Part shown: piece after piece, positions 27,589-37,941 of the stretch | How positions within the stretch are numbered: the first letter of the stretch is position 1 | Layout of the letters: each line of letters begins with the position of its first letter | NCBI RefSeq assembly: GCF_027945075.1 | Contig: NZ_CP116034.1 | Span: 2,046,001-2,110,000 of the forward strand | Length of the DNA stretch: 64,000 bases | Direction of reading: 5' to 3' | Origin: Chryseobacterium sp. CY350 | GTDB taxonomy: Bacteria > Bacteroidota > Bacteroidia > Flavobacteriales > Weeksellaceae | Notes under the pieces: model-generated | What the model was told of the DNA's origin: nothing | What the model saw: the letters and a program-made list of their open reading frames with translations, nothing else | Databases searched by the model: none | Translations under genes and position numbers: made by a program

Positions 27589-29958
27589 ATGAAACTAAAA
27601 GTAACTGCACTTTCGGTATTTCTATATATGGGCTTGTCGGCTCAAAATATTCAAAACAATCCCGGTAGTAACCACGGAAACAGGTTTGAACAGCTGGGAA
27701 CAATTTTACCGACACCCAATGTTTACAGAGCTGCATCAGGATCTCCCGGACAGGCGTATTGGCAAAACAGGGCTGATTACGACATCATGGCGTATCTTGA
27801 TGAAGACAAAAGGAATTTAAAGGGTTCGGAAACAGTTACGTATCATAATAATTCGCCGGATGATTTAGATTACATCTGGCTTCAGTTAGATGAAAATCAA
27901 CAGTCGAGCGTAAAAAAAGCAGATTATCCGTCTTCTTCTACTCTACCGAAATCTTTAAATGATCAACAGCTTAAAACTTCTGATTTACCAGCAAAAGATA
28001 ACGGCTACGGTGTTAATCTTGAGAAAGTTACAGACGCTTCGGGAAATCCTTTGAAATATACGGTCAATAAAACAATGATGCGTATTGACTTGCCTAAAGT
28101 TCTGAAAAAAGGAGAAAAATTTATCTTTAAAATTGAATGGAATTACAATATTCCAAACCGTATGAAAATGGGTGGTCGTGGCGGTTACGAAAACTTTGCT
28201 GAAGATGGAAACGACCTATACACAATCACACAATGGTTCCCAAGAATGTGCGTATACAGCGATTTTCAAGGGTGGCAGAATCATCAGTTCACAGGACGGG
28301 GTGAATTTGCCTTAGTTTTTGGAAATTATAAAGTTTCTATGAACGTTCCGGCTGATCATGTGATTGGCGGTACCGGAGAATGCAAAAATTACGAACAGGT
28401 ATTAACTTCTGAACAATTATCGAGATATAAAAAGGCTCAGACTTCTAACGAACCCGTTGAGATCGTAACTTTGGATGAAGCTAAAAAAGCAGAGAAAAAT
28501 CATTCAAAACAGAGAAAAACATGGGTTTTTGAAGCGAAAGATGTGAGAGATTTTGCATGGACGGCTTCAAGAAAATTTGTCTGGGATGCTATGGGCGTTA
28601 CAATTCCTGAGAACAATAATAAGGTGATGGCAATGAGCTTTTACCCGAAAGAAGCTTATGGTCTTTATAGAAAATTCTCAACAAAAGCAGTTGCACATAC
28701 GATTAAAACATATTCAGAATTCACAATTCCTTATCCTTATCCTGTTGCACAATCTGTAGAAGCAGCCAATGGAATGGAATATCCGATGATCTGTTTCAAC
28801 TTCGGAAGAACAGAAAAAGACGGTACCTACTCTGAAGGAACAAAAAACGGAATGATCGGCGTTATTATTCATGAAGTGGGACACAATTTTTTCCCGATGA
28901 TCATCAACTCAGACGAAAGACAATGGAGCTGGATGGATGAAGGTTTAAATACATTCACAGAATATCTCACGGAAGAAAAATGGGACAATAAATTTCCATC
29001 AAAACGGGGTCCGGCATGGACGATCACTGATTATATGAAACTTCCGAAAGACCAGCTGGAACCAATTATGAGTAATTCTGAAAACATTATTCAGTTTGGT
29101 CCGAATGCTTACGCAAAACCTGCAACAGGCTTAAATATTCTTCGTGAAACCATCATGGGAAGAGAACTTTTCGATAAAGCTTTTAAAACGTATTCGAAAA
29201 GATGGGCATTTAAGCATCCTGAACCTGCAGATTTTTTCAGAACAATGGAAGATGCAAGTGGTGAAGACCTTGATTGGTTTTGGAGAGGTTGGTTTTACGG
29301 AACCGATCCTGTGGATATTGCCATCGATAAAGTTACTATGGCAACACCAGATTTCAACGCATCAAAAGAAGCTGGAGAAATCAAATACAAAGTAGAAAAA
29401 CCTATTCAGAATGAGTTTGAAGATATTTCTAAAATTAGAAACAGAGAAGATAAAACCATTTCGTTCGAAGTGGAAAAAGATAAAGATCTTCAGGATTTTT
29501 ACTACCGTTATGACAGAGGACAGGAAAAAGTGGATGTCAATAAAGAATATACCTTTAAAACTGAAGGAAGCAGCTCTTTAGATAAAAAGGATCAGGAAAA
29601 ATTAAAAAATATGACGGCTTATCAAATAGATTTCGTCAACAAAGGAGGTTTGGTAATGCCCGTTATTCTTGAATTTACATTCGAAGACGGAACAAAATTA
29701 AAAGATAAATCTTCTGCACAGATCTGGAGACACAATGAAAGTAAAGTTTCTAAGACCTTCTATTTTGATAAAAAACTTAAATCTATTCAGCTTGATCCAA
29801 TGAAAGAAACGGCAGACATTGATACGTCAAACAATTTCTGGAGTAATGACGGCGGCAGTTCAGAGACTTCAAAATTCCAGGTCTTTAAACAGAAACAAGA
29901 TGGTGCCGTACGAGGCGGTGCAAACGGAAGAGTAAACCCGATGCAGGTAAAAAAATAA
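27589..29958 (+). CDS. M1-family zinc metallopeptidase
   Basis: A 789-residue exported aminopeptidase-type enzyme. Signal peptide (about residues 1-18, GLSAQ), N-terminal beta saddle, and a thermolysin-like domain with HEVGH at residues 428-432 and the third zinc ligand Glu451 in MDEGLNTFTEY, giving the exact HExxH-18-E spacing of family M1. The substrate-binding GAMEN loop is replaced by ANGMEYP, as in bacterial cold-active members. It probably trims peptides in the periplasm or on the surface. Confidence 0.93.
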   Translation: MKLKVTALSVFLYMGLSAQNIQNNPGSNHGNRFEQLGTILPTPNVYRAASGSPGQAYWQNRADYDIMAYLDEDKRNLKGSETVTYHNNSPDDLDYIWLQLDENQQSSVKKADYPSSSTLPKSLNDQQLKTSDLPAKDNGYGVNLEKVTDASGNPLKYTVNKTMMRIDLPKVLKKGEKFIFKIEWNYNIPNRMKMGGRGGYENFAEDGNDLYTITQWFPRMCVYSDFQGWQNHQFTGRGEFALVFGNYKVSMNVPADHVIGGTGECKNYEQVLTSEQLSRYKKAQTSNEPVEIVTLDEAKKAEKNHSKQRKTWVFEAKDVRDFAWTASRKFVWDAMGVTIPENNNKVMAMSFYPKEAYGLYRKFSTKAVAHTIKTYSEFTIPYPYPVAQSVEAANGMEYPMICFNFGRTEKDGTYSEGTKNGMIGVIIHEVGHNFFPMIINSDERQWSWMDEGLNTFTEYLTEEKWDNKFPSKRGPAWTITDYMKLPKDQLEPIMSNSENIIQFGPNAYAKPATGLNILRETIMGRELFDKAFKTYSKRWAFKHPEPADFFRTMEDASGEDLDWFWRGWFYGTDPVDIAIDKVTMATPDFNASKEAGEIKYKVEKPIQNEFEDISKIRNREDKTISFEVEKDKDLQDFYYRYDRGQEKVDVNKEYTFKTEGSSSLDKKDQEKLKNMTAYQIDFVNKGGLVMPVILEFTFEDGTKLKDKSSAQIWRHNESKVSKTFYFDKKLKSIQLDPMKETADIDTSNNFWSNDGGSSETSKFQVFKQKQDGAVRGGANGRVNPMQVKK

Positions 29959-29991
29959 AAAAATTCGCAGAAATTTCTGCGAATTTTTTTT
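29957..29991. terminator. Bidirectional terminator
   Basis: AAAAATTCGCAGAAA/TTTCTGCGAATTTTT perfect hairpin between two convergent genes. Confidence 0.9.
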
Positions 29992-30000
29992 AAGGTTAAA

Positions 30001-30915
30001 TTAATTGCTTGGTTTAAAGACCGTCCAGTTTGAACCGTCACTGATAAACATCACTGTTTTTGTTTTGGTAGAATCATTATTCAGACCAACCATATAGAAA
30101 TTATTAGCACCAAATGTACTTGAGGCATTAAATATACTTCCAACCGGAGTTTTAATCTCAGCAGTACGTACATCGGAAATGTTTCTTATGAAAATAATTG
30201 CTCCCGGCATAGCAATCGGGCTCGGCAAGATAAAATCATCATCATTATTCGCAGGGTTTACATTAACGACAGTACTTGTAATAAGGTCTCCGTTAGCTGA
30301 TAACGTTTGAGGAGTTGAACTTATAACTCCGTTCACTTCAAGCTTGGTTTTTGCAGTTCTCAAAGAAGGATCTACTCCGATACCGAAATTTCCATTATTA
30401 TCAATCGAACTGTTATAATGATCTGCGTAATTGCTTGCATTGCTTGGCGAAGTCCCAAACCAAATCTCGCCACCGCCAGATCTTCCTGTTCTTACCACCA
30501 TCGATCCCAACAAATTTGGTGCTGTAGCAAAAACATTGTAAGCATACCCTTCGAAAGCTGCGATTGATCTTCCATTTCCCACAAGTGTAGGAAGAGCAGG
30601 CGTACCGCCAAACATCATATTATGGTAGGCGATCGACTGAATCGTATTGGTTCCCGAAAACATAGCGATATCAATATCTGCATCTCCTTGACCTATCATT
30701 GTTAATAATTCCGTTGGAGTTGTTGTTCCAATCCCTACCTTACCATCTTGCTTTACAGTAAAATCATTGAGTTGCTGTATAAGAGTTGGAGTTGTTGCAT
30801 TATCTTTTTCACCATCGATATGAAAAATGCCTTTTGGATTATCTGTGTTGATCCCGACTTGAGAATTGAACATGAGCGGACACAGTACACTAAGTAAAAC
30901 TTTGTAATTCATCAT
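30001..30915 (-). CDS. Exported protein with tail-fibre-like VGIGTTTP repeats
   Basis: A 304-residue protein with signal sequence (about residues 1-18) and the repeating motif [16 protein letters not shown]...[12 protein letters not shown], then [22 protein letters not shown]. Such motifs occur in phage-tail-fibre-like surface proteins and are common in exported Chryseobacterium proteins. The C-terminal ~90 residues ([24 protein letters not shown]...[13 protein letters not shown]) form a separate beta-rich domain frequent in these proteins. There is no phage context. Function unknown. Confidence 0.65.
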   Translation of the reverse strand: MMNYKVLLSVLCPLMFNSQVGINTDNPKGIFHIDGEKDNATTPTLIQQLNDFTVKQDGKVGIGTTTPTELLTMIGQGDADIDIAMFSGTNTIQSIAYHNMMFGGTPALPTLVGNGRSIAAFEGYAYNVFATAPNLLGSMVVRTGRSGGGEIWFGTSPSNASNYADHYNSSIDNNGNFGIGVDPSLRTAKTKLEVNGVISSTPQTLSANGDLITSTVVNVNPANNDDDFILPSPIAMPGAIIFIRNISDVRTAEIKTPVGSIFNASSTFGANNFYMVGLNNDSTKTKTVMFISDGSNWTVFKPSN

Positions 30916-31075
30916 TTATATTTTAAATTCAAATATACAATTTTCTGATATTCAAAATTAAAAAAGTGCCAAAATTTCACATCTTTCATAAAAAATCTGC
31001 CAAAACTCTACTTACAGTTCATTGGCATAGATTTAGAGATTTACGAATCAGAAATAATTAAAAAATAAAAATATT

Positions 31076-31354
31076 ATGTCAGTAAACTTTAAACCCTTAG
31101 CAGACAGAGTGCTTATTGAGCCCATCGCTGCAGAAACTAAAACAGCTTCAGGTATTATTATTCCAGACACTGCAAAAGAAAAACCTCAGGAAGGTACAGT
31201 AGTAGCAGTAGGTCCGGGAAAAAAAGATGAGCCTACAACTGTACAGGTAGGTGACAAAGTTCTTTATGGAAAATATTCTGGTTCCGAATTAAAATTAGAC
31301 GGAAAAGATTTCTTAATTGTAAAAGAAGGAGATCTTTTAGGAGTAATTGGATAA
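31076..31354 (+). CDS. groES: Co-chaperonin GroES
   Basis: A 92-residue lid of the GroEL chamber: [13 protein letters not shown] at the N-terminus, the mobile loop [20 protein letters not shown], and [14 protein letters not shown]. The ATG at 31076 follows an AT-rich leader. No CIRCE element (TTAGCACTC-N9-GAGTGCTAA) is visible upstream. groEL normally follows directly; here it is 476 bp away because of an inserted gene. Confidence 0.98.
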   Translation: MSVNFKPLADRVLIEPIAAETKTASGIIIPDTAKEKPQEGTVVAVGPGKKDEPTTVQVGDKVLYGKYSGSELKLDGKDFLIVKEGDLLGVIG

Positions 31355-31355
31355 A

Positions 31356-31389
31356 ATTGCTTCTGGCTTTTGGCTAATAGCTTTTGGCA
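31356..31389. repeat. Left flank of the inserted four-helix-bundle element
   Basis: Two direct copies of GCTTTTGGC (31366-31374 and 31380-31388) lie just after groES. The reverse complement GCCAAAAGC occurs twice on the other side of the inserted gene (31792-31799 and 31812-31820). Confidence 0.65.
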
Positions 31390-31408
31390 TTAATGCATAT
31401 AAATTAGC

Positions 31409-31765
31409 ATGAGAGATTTTAAAAAATTTGAAGTTTGGCAATTAAGTCATCAATTAACTTTAAAAATTTATACTTCAACTAAAAGTTTTCCTAAAGAAGA
31501 AATTTTTGGATTAACCTCTCAAATCAGAAGATCATTTGCTTCAATTGGATATAATATTTCAGAAGGAAGCGGCAGAAATTCTGACAAGGAATTTGCCAAT
31601 TTTATCAACATAGCATTAGGGTCATCAAATGAAGCTGAAAACCAATTGCTTCTTGCTAAAGATTTAGGGTACATTAATGAAATAGATTATCAGAATCATT
31701 TAGGAGAATTAACAACATTAAAAAAGAAGCTTGTAAGCCTTTGGAACAAGCTTAGAATAAATTAA
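31409..31765 (+). CDS. Four-helix-bundle protein (23S rRNA intervening-sequence type, S23)
   Basis: A 118-residue protein of the TIGR02436/S23 family: FEVWQLSHQLTLKIY, FGLTSQIRRSFASIGYNISEGSGR and the LGSSNEAENQLLLAKDLGYI helix. These pentameric four-helix bundles were first seen in intervening sequences of bacterial 23S rRNA and are scattered as stand-alone genes. It sits between groES and groEL, flanked by inverted GCTTTTGGC-type repeats, and is probably co-transcribed with the chaperonins. Its function is unknown; the setting suggests a small mobile element. Confidence 0.88.
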   Translation: MRDFKKFEVWQLSHQLTLKIYTSTKSFPKEEIFGLTSQIRRSFASIGYNISEGSGRNSDKEFANFINIALGSSNEAENQLLLAKDLGYINEIDYQNHLGELTTLKKKLVSLWNKLRIN

Positions 31766-31773
31766 AAATATAA

Positions 31774-33456
<1,683 letters not shown>

Positions 33457-33513
33457 CGGTCAGCGACCGAGGCAAATATATATATAAACCGTTCTGCTTT
33501 TGCAGAGCGGTTT
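33457..33513 (+). terminator. groEL terminator preceded by a small palindrome
   Basis: GGTC-AGC-GACC palindrome, an alternating AT stretch (aaatatatatata), then the terminator stem AAACCGTTCTGC/GCAGAGCGGTTT at 33486-33513 with a T-run. The same three-part layout recurs near 35797 and 36887. Confidence 0.85.
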
Positions 33514-33696
33514 TTTATTTTAATTATGGTTTTTCATAAGGAATTCATATTTTTATATTTTAACTTAGGAGTAAAATATAAATAATTTAATTACAGTGTT
33601 TAATAAAGGGGTAGTCTATCACTTATAGAAACATTAAAATTCAGTAGAAAAAATCACAAAACTAAATTACATAGACAAGCAAAGTACTAAGAAGCC

Positions 33697-34833
33697 ATGA
33701 GTAAAACGACATTTGATAATATAACAAGAAGTAGTATATGGACTGCACATAATTATTTATGCTTTTATTGCAGCCAAACATTAGACTGGGGAGATTTACA
33801 AATTGATCATATCATTCCTGAATCACTTCAAAATAAGCAAAAAGAATTTGACCTCATTAAAAATGATTTAAGATTAGATAAAAATTTTGACCTTAATGAA
33901 ATTTATAACTTAGTTCCCTCCCACAGTAAGTGTAATTCAAGAAAAAGTGATGATATATTTATAAAAAAAACTATACTATATTATCTTTCTCTTGCTTCAA
34001 AAGCTGAACCAAAAGTTAGAACTGAAATTGAAAAGTTGAAAACAAGAAAAAATAAAGGACTAATTATTTCTAAACTTCAATCTGCACTTTCAGCAAGAAT
34101 TATAAATACCGAAGAATTAAAAAGAATTTTATACGAGGCAGAACAGAAGAGTTGGAATTTAAAAGAAATAAAACTGCCACTCGGAATTGAATTTATCGAC
34201 GATATCTATGATATATTTTATTTTGACACAAATTTTGACGCTATTTTAGACAAAAAGTTAATGATAAATAGTGAAGATGAATACCTTGAATTAGCAAATG
34301 ATAACAATGATTTATTTAAGGTTTCTACATTAAATGAATGGAAGGATGCTACTAAAAAAGGGTTTTATCCTATGACAACATATGCAATTAAAATGTCGAA
34401 TACTTTTACTTTTTTCGAAGAGTTTATTGAAGCTCTACAAAAAGCCAAAATGCCCAAAATTTCATTTATCAATGATCCGTGGATAAAAATAAATATGTTA
34501 GAATATTTATCTCCCAATATTATATATGACGCGGAAGGAGGACTAACTGAATATATAAAAGAAGGCTTATCAATTGGGGAATTGGTAAGAAGAGGAATTA
34601 TAAAATATAGTATTTCCAATGGAATATTTGAATTTGGCTTAAAGTTCGAAGGTTTTGAAACACTATTTTTAGAGCAATTTAGAGCAGATTTTAATGATGA
34701 CGGAATAGAAGATATTTTTGTCAGTGGCTGGGTAAGGTCAATTCAAGGTACAATGGGATTTGGATTTACAGAAGTATTAACGCGACTTTCTAATAAAAGT
34801 CTCATAGATAAAGACTCAATGAATAGTAATTAG
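33697..34833 (+). CDS. HNH endonuclease-domain protein
   Basis: A 378-residue protein whose first ~95 residues form an HNH nuclease domain: CFYCSQTLDWGDLQIDHIIPES, then IYNLVPSHSKCNSRKSDDIF (His-Asn-His core with a CxxC zinc half-site and CN). The remaining ~280 residues are not recognised; the end (FEGFETLFLEQFRADFNDDGIEDIFVSGWVR) has an EF-like DxNDDGxEDI segment common in repeat proteins. The gene is AT-rich, carries no operon partner on its own strand within 98 bases except the DUF2971 gene, and lies in an accessory region. A role in nucleic-acid defence is possible but not shown. Confidence 0.7.
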   Translation: MSKTTFDNITRSSIWTAHNYLCFYCSQTLDWGDLQIDHIIPESLQNKQKEFDLIKNDLRLDKNFDLNEIYNLVPSHSKCNSRKSDDIFIKKTILYYLSLASKAEPKVRTEIEKLKTRKNKGLIISKLQSALSARIINTEELKRILYEAEQKSWNLKEIKLPLGIEFIDDIYDIFYFDTNFDAILDKKLMINSEDEYLELANDNNDLFKVSTLNEWKDATKKGFYPMTTYAIKMSNTFTFFEEFIEALQKAKMPKISFINDPWIKINMLEYLSPNIIYDAEGGLTEYIKEGLSIGELVRRGIIKYSISNGIFEFGLKFEGFETLFLEQFRADFNDDGIEDIFVSGWVRSIQGTMGFGFTEVLTRLSNKSLIDKDSMNSN

Positions 34834-34931
34834 ATAAGAATCTTAATGACTTATTTGACTTTCCTTTTTTATTATATAAAAATACAGTTTATAATTTCGT
34901 TACTACTTTACATAAGCACCTTTCTTAAAAT

Positions 34932-35759
34932 ATGACAACAGTTAGCACTGATTTCGCATTATACCACTATTGTGACGAAAATGTATTAAGTTCCATAATA
35001 TCAAATAAGGAGATTTGGTTATCAGATATAAACTTCATGAATGACGCTACAGAGTTAAAATGGGCTAGGGACCTATTCCTTAACACATTAAAAGCTTATA
35101 AAAATGAATTTACCCAAGATTTTAGATTTGCGATAATTAATTCTGTTTTCACAGTCGACAATTACGTGCTACCATTAATTGGTTGCTTTTCTTTTAATGG
35201 AGACTTACTAAGTCAATGGAGAGCCTATGCGGATGACGGAAAAGGCTTTTCAATAGGCTTTTCTTCAAACCTAATTCAGCAAGGACTTGGTGTAAATATT
35301 CAACCAATAAGTTACGATTTAAAAGAACAAAAAGAAATCATCATAGATAGCCTAAAAGAGTTATTCATAGTTTGGAAAGAAAATAAAAAATTATTCCTTA
35401 ATATTAGTAAAGGTTTTTCAATAGATTTAAATTACCTAAAAAATCCACATTTTAAAGAGGAGGCGGAAGTTAGAATAGTTCGTCTAATAGTTAAGGATCA
35501 GGATTCTCTAAAATATCATGACGTTGGTGGAAATAGCGAAATAAACAAAATACAACCTCTCTCTATTTTAGAAAGAGAACGAAATGGGCAAAAAATTAAA
35601 TTTATTAAATTGCCAATTACAATTCCCAATCATCAGATAATTAAGGAAATAATTCTTGGTCCAAAGTCAACGCTTGATTATGATAAAGTAAAAAAATTAT
35701 TAGAATATAATAATTTTAAAAACGTAAAAATAAAAAAATCACAAATCCCTTATAGATAA
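34932..35759 (+). CDS. DUF2971-domain protein
   Basis: A 275-residue protein with the DUF2971 pattern: LYHYCDENVLSSIISNKEIWLSDINFMNDATELKWA near the start, then CFSFNGDLLSQWRAYADDGKGFSIGFS and FKEEAEVRIVRL. The family is typical of genomic islands and its biochemical activity is unknown. It lies 98 bp after the HNH gene on the same strand and shares its low GC, so the two may be a transferred pair. Confidence 0.78.
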   Translation: MTTVSTDFALYHYCDENVLSSIISNKEIWLSDINFMNDATELKWARDLFLNTLKAYKNEFTQDFRFAIINSVFTVDNYVLPLIGCFSFNGDLLSQWRAYADDGKGFSIGFSSNLIQQGLGVNIQPISYDLKEQKEIIIDSLKELFIVWKENKKLFLNISKGFSIDLNYLKNPHFKEEAEVRIVRLIVKDQDSLKYHDVGGNSEINKIQPLSILERERNGQKIKFIKLPITIPNHQIIKEIILGPKSTLDYDKVKKLLEYNNFKNVKIKKSQIPYR

Positions 35760-35796
35760 CTGAAATAGAATAATGAAAGTATAGTAATTCCCTGCT

Positions 35797-35856
35797 AGTG
35801 CGAGCGTCTCGCTCGCATCATAAATATAAAAACCGCTCAATTCCAAGAGCGGTTTT
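35797..35856 (+). terminator. Palindrome plus terminator after the DUF2971 gene
   Basis: GCGAGCG-TCT-CGCTCGC palindrome at about 35800-35816, an AT spacer, then the terminator AAAAACCGCTC/GAGCGGTTTT at 35827-35856. Confidence 0.7.
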
Positions 35857-35934
35857 CCATTTCAAAACAAACTCGATAATGCAAATTTACAATCCCCCAC
35901 TTTTCCCTATCTTTAAAACCAAATCCCATCATCA

Positions 35935-36861
35935 TTGAAAACAAAATTATTACTCCTTTCACTTTTCGGTTTCTGCTTAGCCAATGCACAAACCCTAAAT
36001 TTTAAACATCTTTCGGATATGTCTGTTCGCAGAGGAGCGATAAGCAGTGCTATTGCAGATGACAATATCTATGTGAGCAATGGTTATAAAGATTCGGATG
36101 GTAACGCTACCATTATTGAGAAATACAGTATTAAAGATAACCGTTGGAGTGTAATCAATTCTACTTTGGTTCCTAAAAGATTTGCCAATTCGGAGACTTA
36201 CGGTAATAAAATTTATATTTTTAACGGGTGGGGAAACAGCCATCTTGAAATTATAGATCTTGAAACTCATCAAAAAACGAAGGGAGCTGTTAATCATGCC
36301 TACACAGGAAATGCAGGTTCTGCCATCCATAACGGAAAAATATATACGTTCGGCGGAAGTGGGCTAAACAATGCCGCCACAACTGTATTTTCTGATAGAT
36401 TCCAATATTACGACATCGCTTCAGACACATGGCATCCATTACCGAATATGCCAACAGCCAGAGAAGCAAGGGGCAAAATAGTGAATGATAAGCTTTATGT
36501 TATTGGTGGTTTTAACGGTACATCATCCCGTTTGGTGAACGTGTTTGATCTCAACAAAAATCAATGGACTGAGCAATATACGATGCCTGATGCAATATCG
36601 GGTCATTCATTAGCGGTATCCGGTAATAAGATTTTTATTGCAGGAGGTTACAACAATCAATCTTTTCTGGCCTACTTTGATACAGAGACCAATACGTTGC
36701 ATAAGTTATCATCCAATATGATTCCCAGAAGACATGCTGCTGCGGAAATATATAATGATAAATTATACATCATCGGCGGAAGTACAACATCCTCAACAAA
36801 ATCATCTATTAAAAGCATTCAGGTTGCTGATATTAGCCAAGAAGCTCTTTCTGCTAAATAA
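35935..36861 (+). CDS. Exported Kelch-repeat protein
   Basis: A 308-residue protein with signal peptide (about residues 1-19, CLANAQ) and five or six Kelch blades, each with the double-glycine strand (YTFGGSG, YVIGGFNG, FIAGGYNN, YIIGGSTT) and conserved Trp (DTWHPLPNMP, NQWTEQYTMP). Kelch propellers bind partners or sugars; some are sialic-acid mutarotases, but the catalytic context is not evident here. The start is a TTG at 35935, since no in-frame ATG precedes the signal peptide. Confidence 0.8.
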   Translation: MKTKLLLLSLFGFCLANAQTLNFKHLSDMSVRRGAISSAIADDNIYVSNGYKDSDGNATIIEKYSIKDNRWSVINSTLVPKRFANSETYGNKIYIFNGWGNSHLEIIDLETHQKTKGAVNHAYTGNAGSAIHNGKIYTFGGSGLNNAATTVFSDRFQYYDIASDTWHPLPNMPTAREARGKIVNDKLYVIGGFNGTSSRLVNVFDLNKNQWTEQYTMPDAISGHSLAVSGNKIFIAGGYNNQSFLAYFDTETNTLHKLSSNMIPRRHAAAEIYNDKLYIIGGSTTSSTKSSIKSIQVADISQEALSAK

Positions 36862-36886
36862 TCAATGAAGATGTATTTAAATCAAC

Positions 36887-36943
36887 AGCGTGTCGCTGAG
36901 AATATATAAAATTAAAACCGTTCAGATTTTTCTGAGCGGTTTT
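36887..36943. terminator. Palindrome plus bidirectional terminator between Kelch gene and integrase
   Basis: CAGCG-TGT-CGCTG palindrome at 36887-36899, AT spacer, then AAAACCGTTCAGA/TCTGAGCGGTTTT at 36914-36943, serving both convergent genes. Confidence 0.75.
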
Positions 36944-36947
36944 GTTT

Positions 36948-37780
36948 TTAAAGAAAATCCAGTGGACTTTTTACTTGAAACCTTGTGACATCGGTAATAT
37001 GGGTATAGATTTCTGTTGTTTTTATATTATTATGTCCCAAAAGCTCCTTAATAATCCTGATATCTACACCGTTTTCTAAAAGATGAGTTGCATAGGAATG
37101 TCTCAGGGTACGAACAGATGCAGGAGAATCTAAACCCGCTTTTTTCAAGGAAGCTTTCATTATCTGTTGCACACTGCGCTGGGATATTTCTTATTTTCAG
37201 GACCTTCAAATAAATATTTTGTAGGGTTATAGATTTTATAATATTCTCTCAATAGCTCAACAAGTTTGGAGGAGAGCATTACTACTCTATCTTTATTTCC
37301 TTTTGATTGTCTGATCAGGAGGATATTTTGATCTGTTTTGATATCAGAAATTTTAAGTTCTAATAATTCACCTAATCTTAGACCACACGAGTAAATGGTT
37401 GTAAGAATTGCTTTATGCTTTATGTTGGAAGTAGAATCTAAAATCTTTTTCACCTCTTTTTTAGTTAGAAATTTTGGTAATTTATTTTCACTTCTCTGAG
37501 GGTAAAGATGTTTTAAATTGACTGTTCTTTGAAAAGTTTCTTTATAAAATTTCACAATAGTGGAAATCATTGCTTTTTGATAAGATGATCCCACTTTTTT
37601 CTTTTCAACGAGCCAGATAACAAAATCTTCCAATTGTTTTTGTGTGATATCTTCAGGTTGAAACTTTGCGGAAAGTTTCAAAAAATAAGACAAATGAGAG
37701 GTATAGGTTTTAATACTGCTTTTTGCATACCGCTGAAGGCGCAATATCGTAGCAAAATCTTCTACATAATTTTTATTCAT
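36948..37780 (-). pseudogene. Integron-integrase-like tyrosine recombinase, frameshifted
   Basis: Two overlapping minus-strand frames (37780-37160 and 37172-36948) together make one ~277-residue tyrosine recombinase: N-terminal SAM-like core-binding domain (residues 1-85), catalytic Arg in CGLRLGELLEL, Lys in SKGNKDRVV, then after the shift [19 protein letters not shown] and the Tyr nucleophile in TTEIYTHI, ending VKSPLDFL as in IntI proteins. One base is missing near 37172-37180: restoring it gives ...SAxSVQQIMK. The first residue of the HxxR box is Arg (CGT) instead of His. The extra alpha domain of classical IntI is absent. Divergent from two gene cassettes. Probably inactive unless the shift is a sequencing error. 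Confidence 0.85.
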
Positions 37781-37802
37781 TTTTAAAATTTGTGCGTTTA
37801 TC

Positions 37803-37810
37803 CAAATATA
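37803..37810 (-). promoter_or_regulatory. -7 promoter element of the integrase gene
   Basis: TATATTTG on the minus strand, 23 bases upstream of the integrase ATG. Confidence 0.5.
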
Positions 37811-37899
37811 ATAAATTTTAATCTTTTGATTAACAAATAGATAACTAAATTTAAAACAACATTAGCGCAATTTTGTATAGTGCATATTGGCGCATTGCG

Positions 37900-37907
37900 T
37901 AAATTTG
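37900..37907 (+). promoter_or_regulatory. Putative cassette promoter (Pc-like) in the attI region
   Basis: TAAATTTG matches TAnnTTTG exactly and ends four bases before the cassette insertion point, so transcription would start at about the first cassette base. A TTTG at 37872-37875 is a possible -33 with long spacing (24 bp). Confidence 0.5.
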
Positions 37908-37941
37908 GATGTTAGCAGACATTTTAAACCATTATTACGTA

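Larger units (their letters stand above)
37781..37911 (+). other. attI-like region of the cassette array
   Basis: The 131 bp between the integrase start and the first cassette. The crossover triplet lies in GTTAGC at 37911-37916. Upstream there are imperfect inverted GCGCAAT/ATTGGCGC/ATTGCG elements (37865-37898) that could bind recombinase. It carries divergent TAnnTTTG elements for integrase and cassettes. The attI role is inferred from position. Confidence 0.6.

Noticed and set aside
31000..31075. CIRCE/HrcA operator upstream of groES
   Set aside because: No TTAGCACTC-N9-GAGTGCTAA or close variant is present.
36948..37780. Programmed frameshift in the integrase
   Set aside because: No slippery heptamer or downstream structure is evident at the junction; simple one-base loss or an error is more likely.
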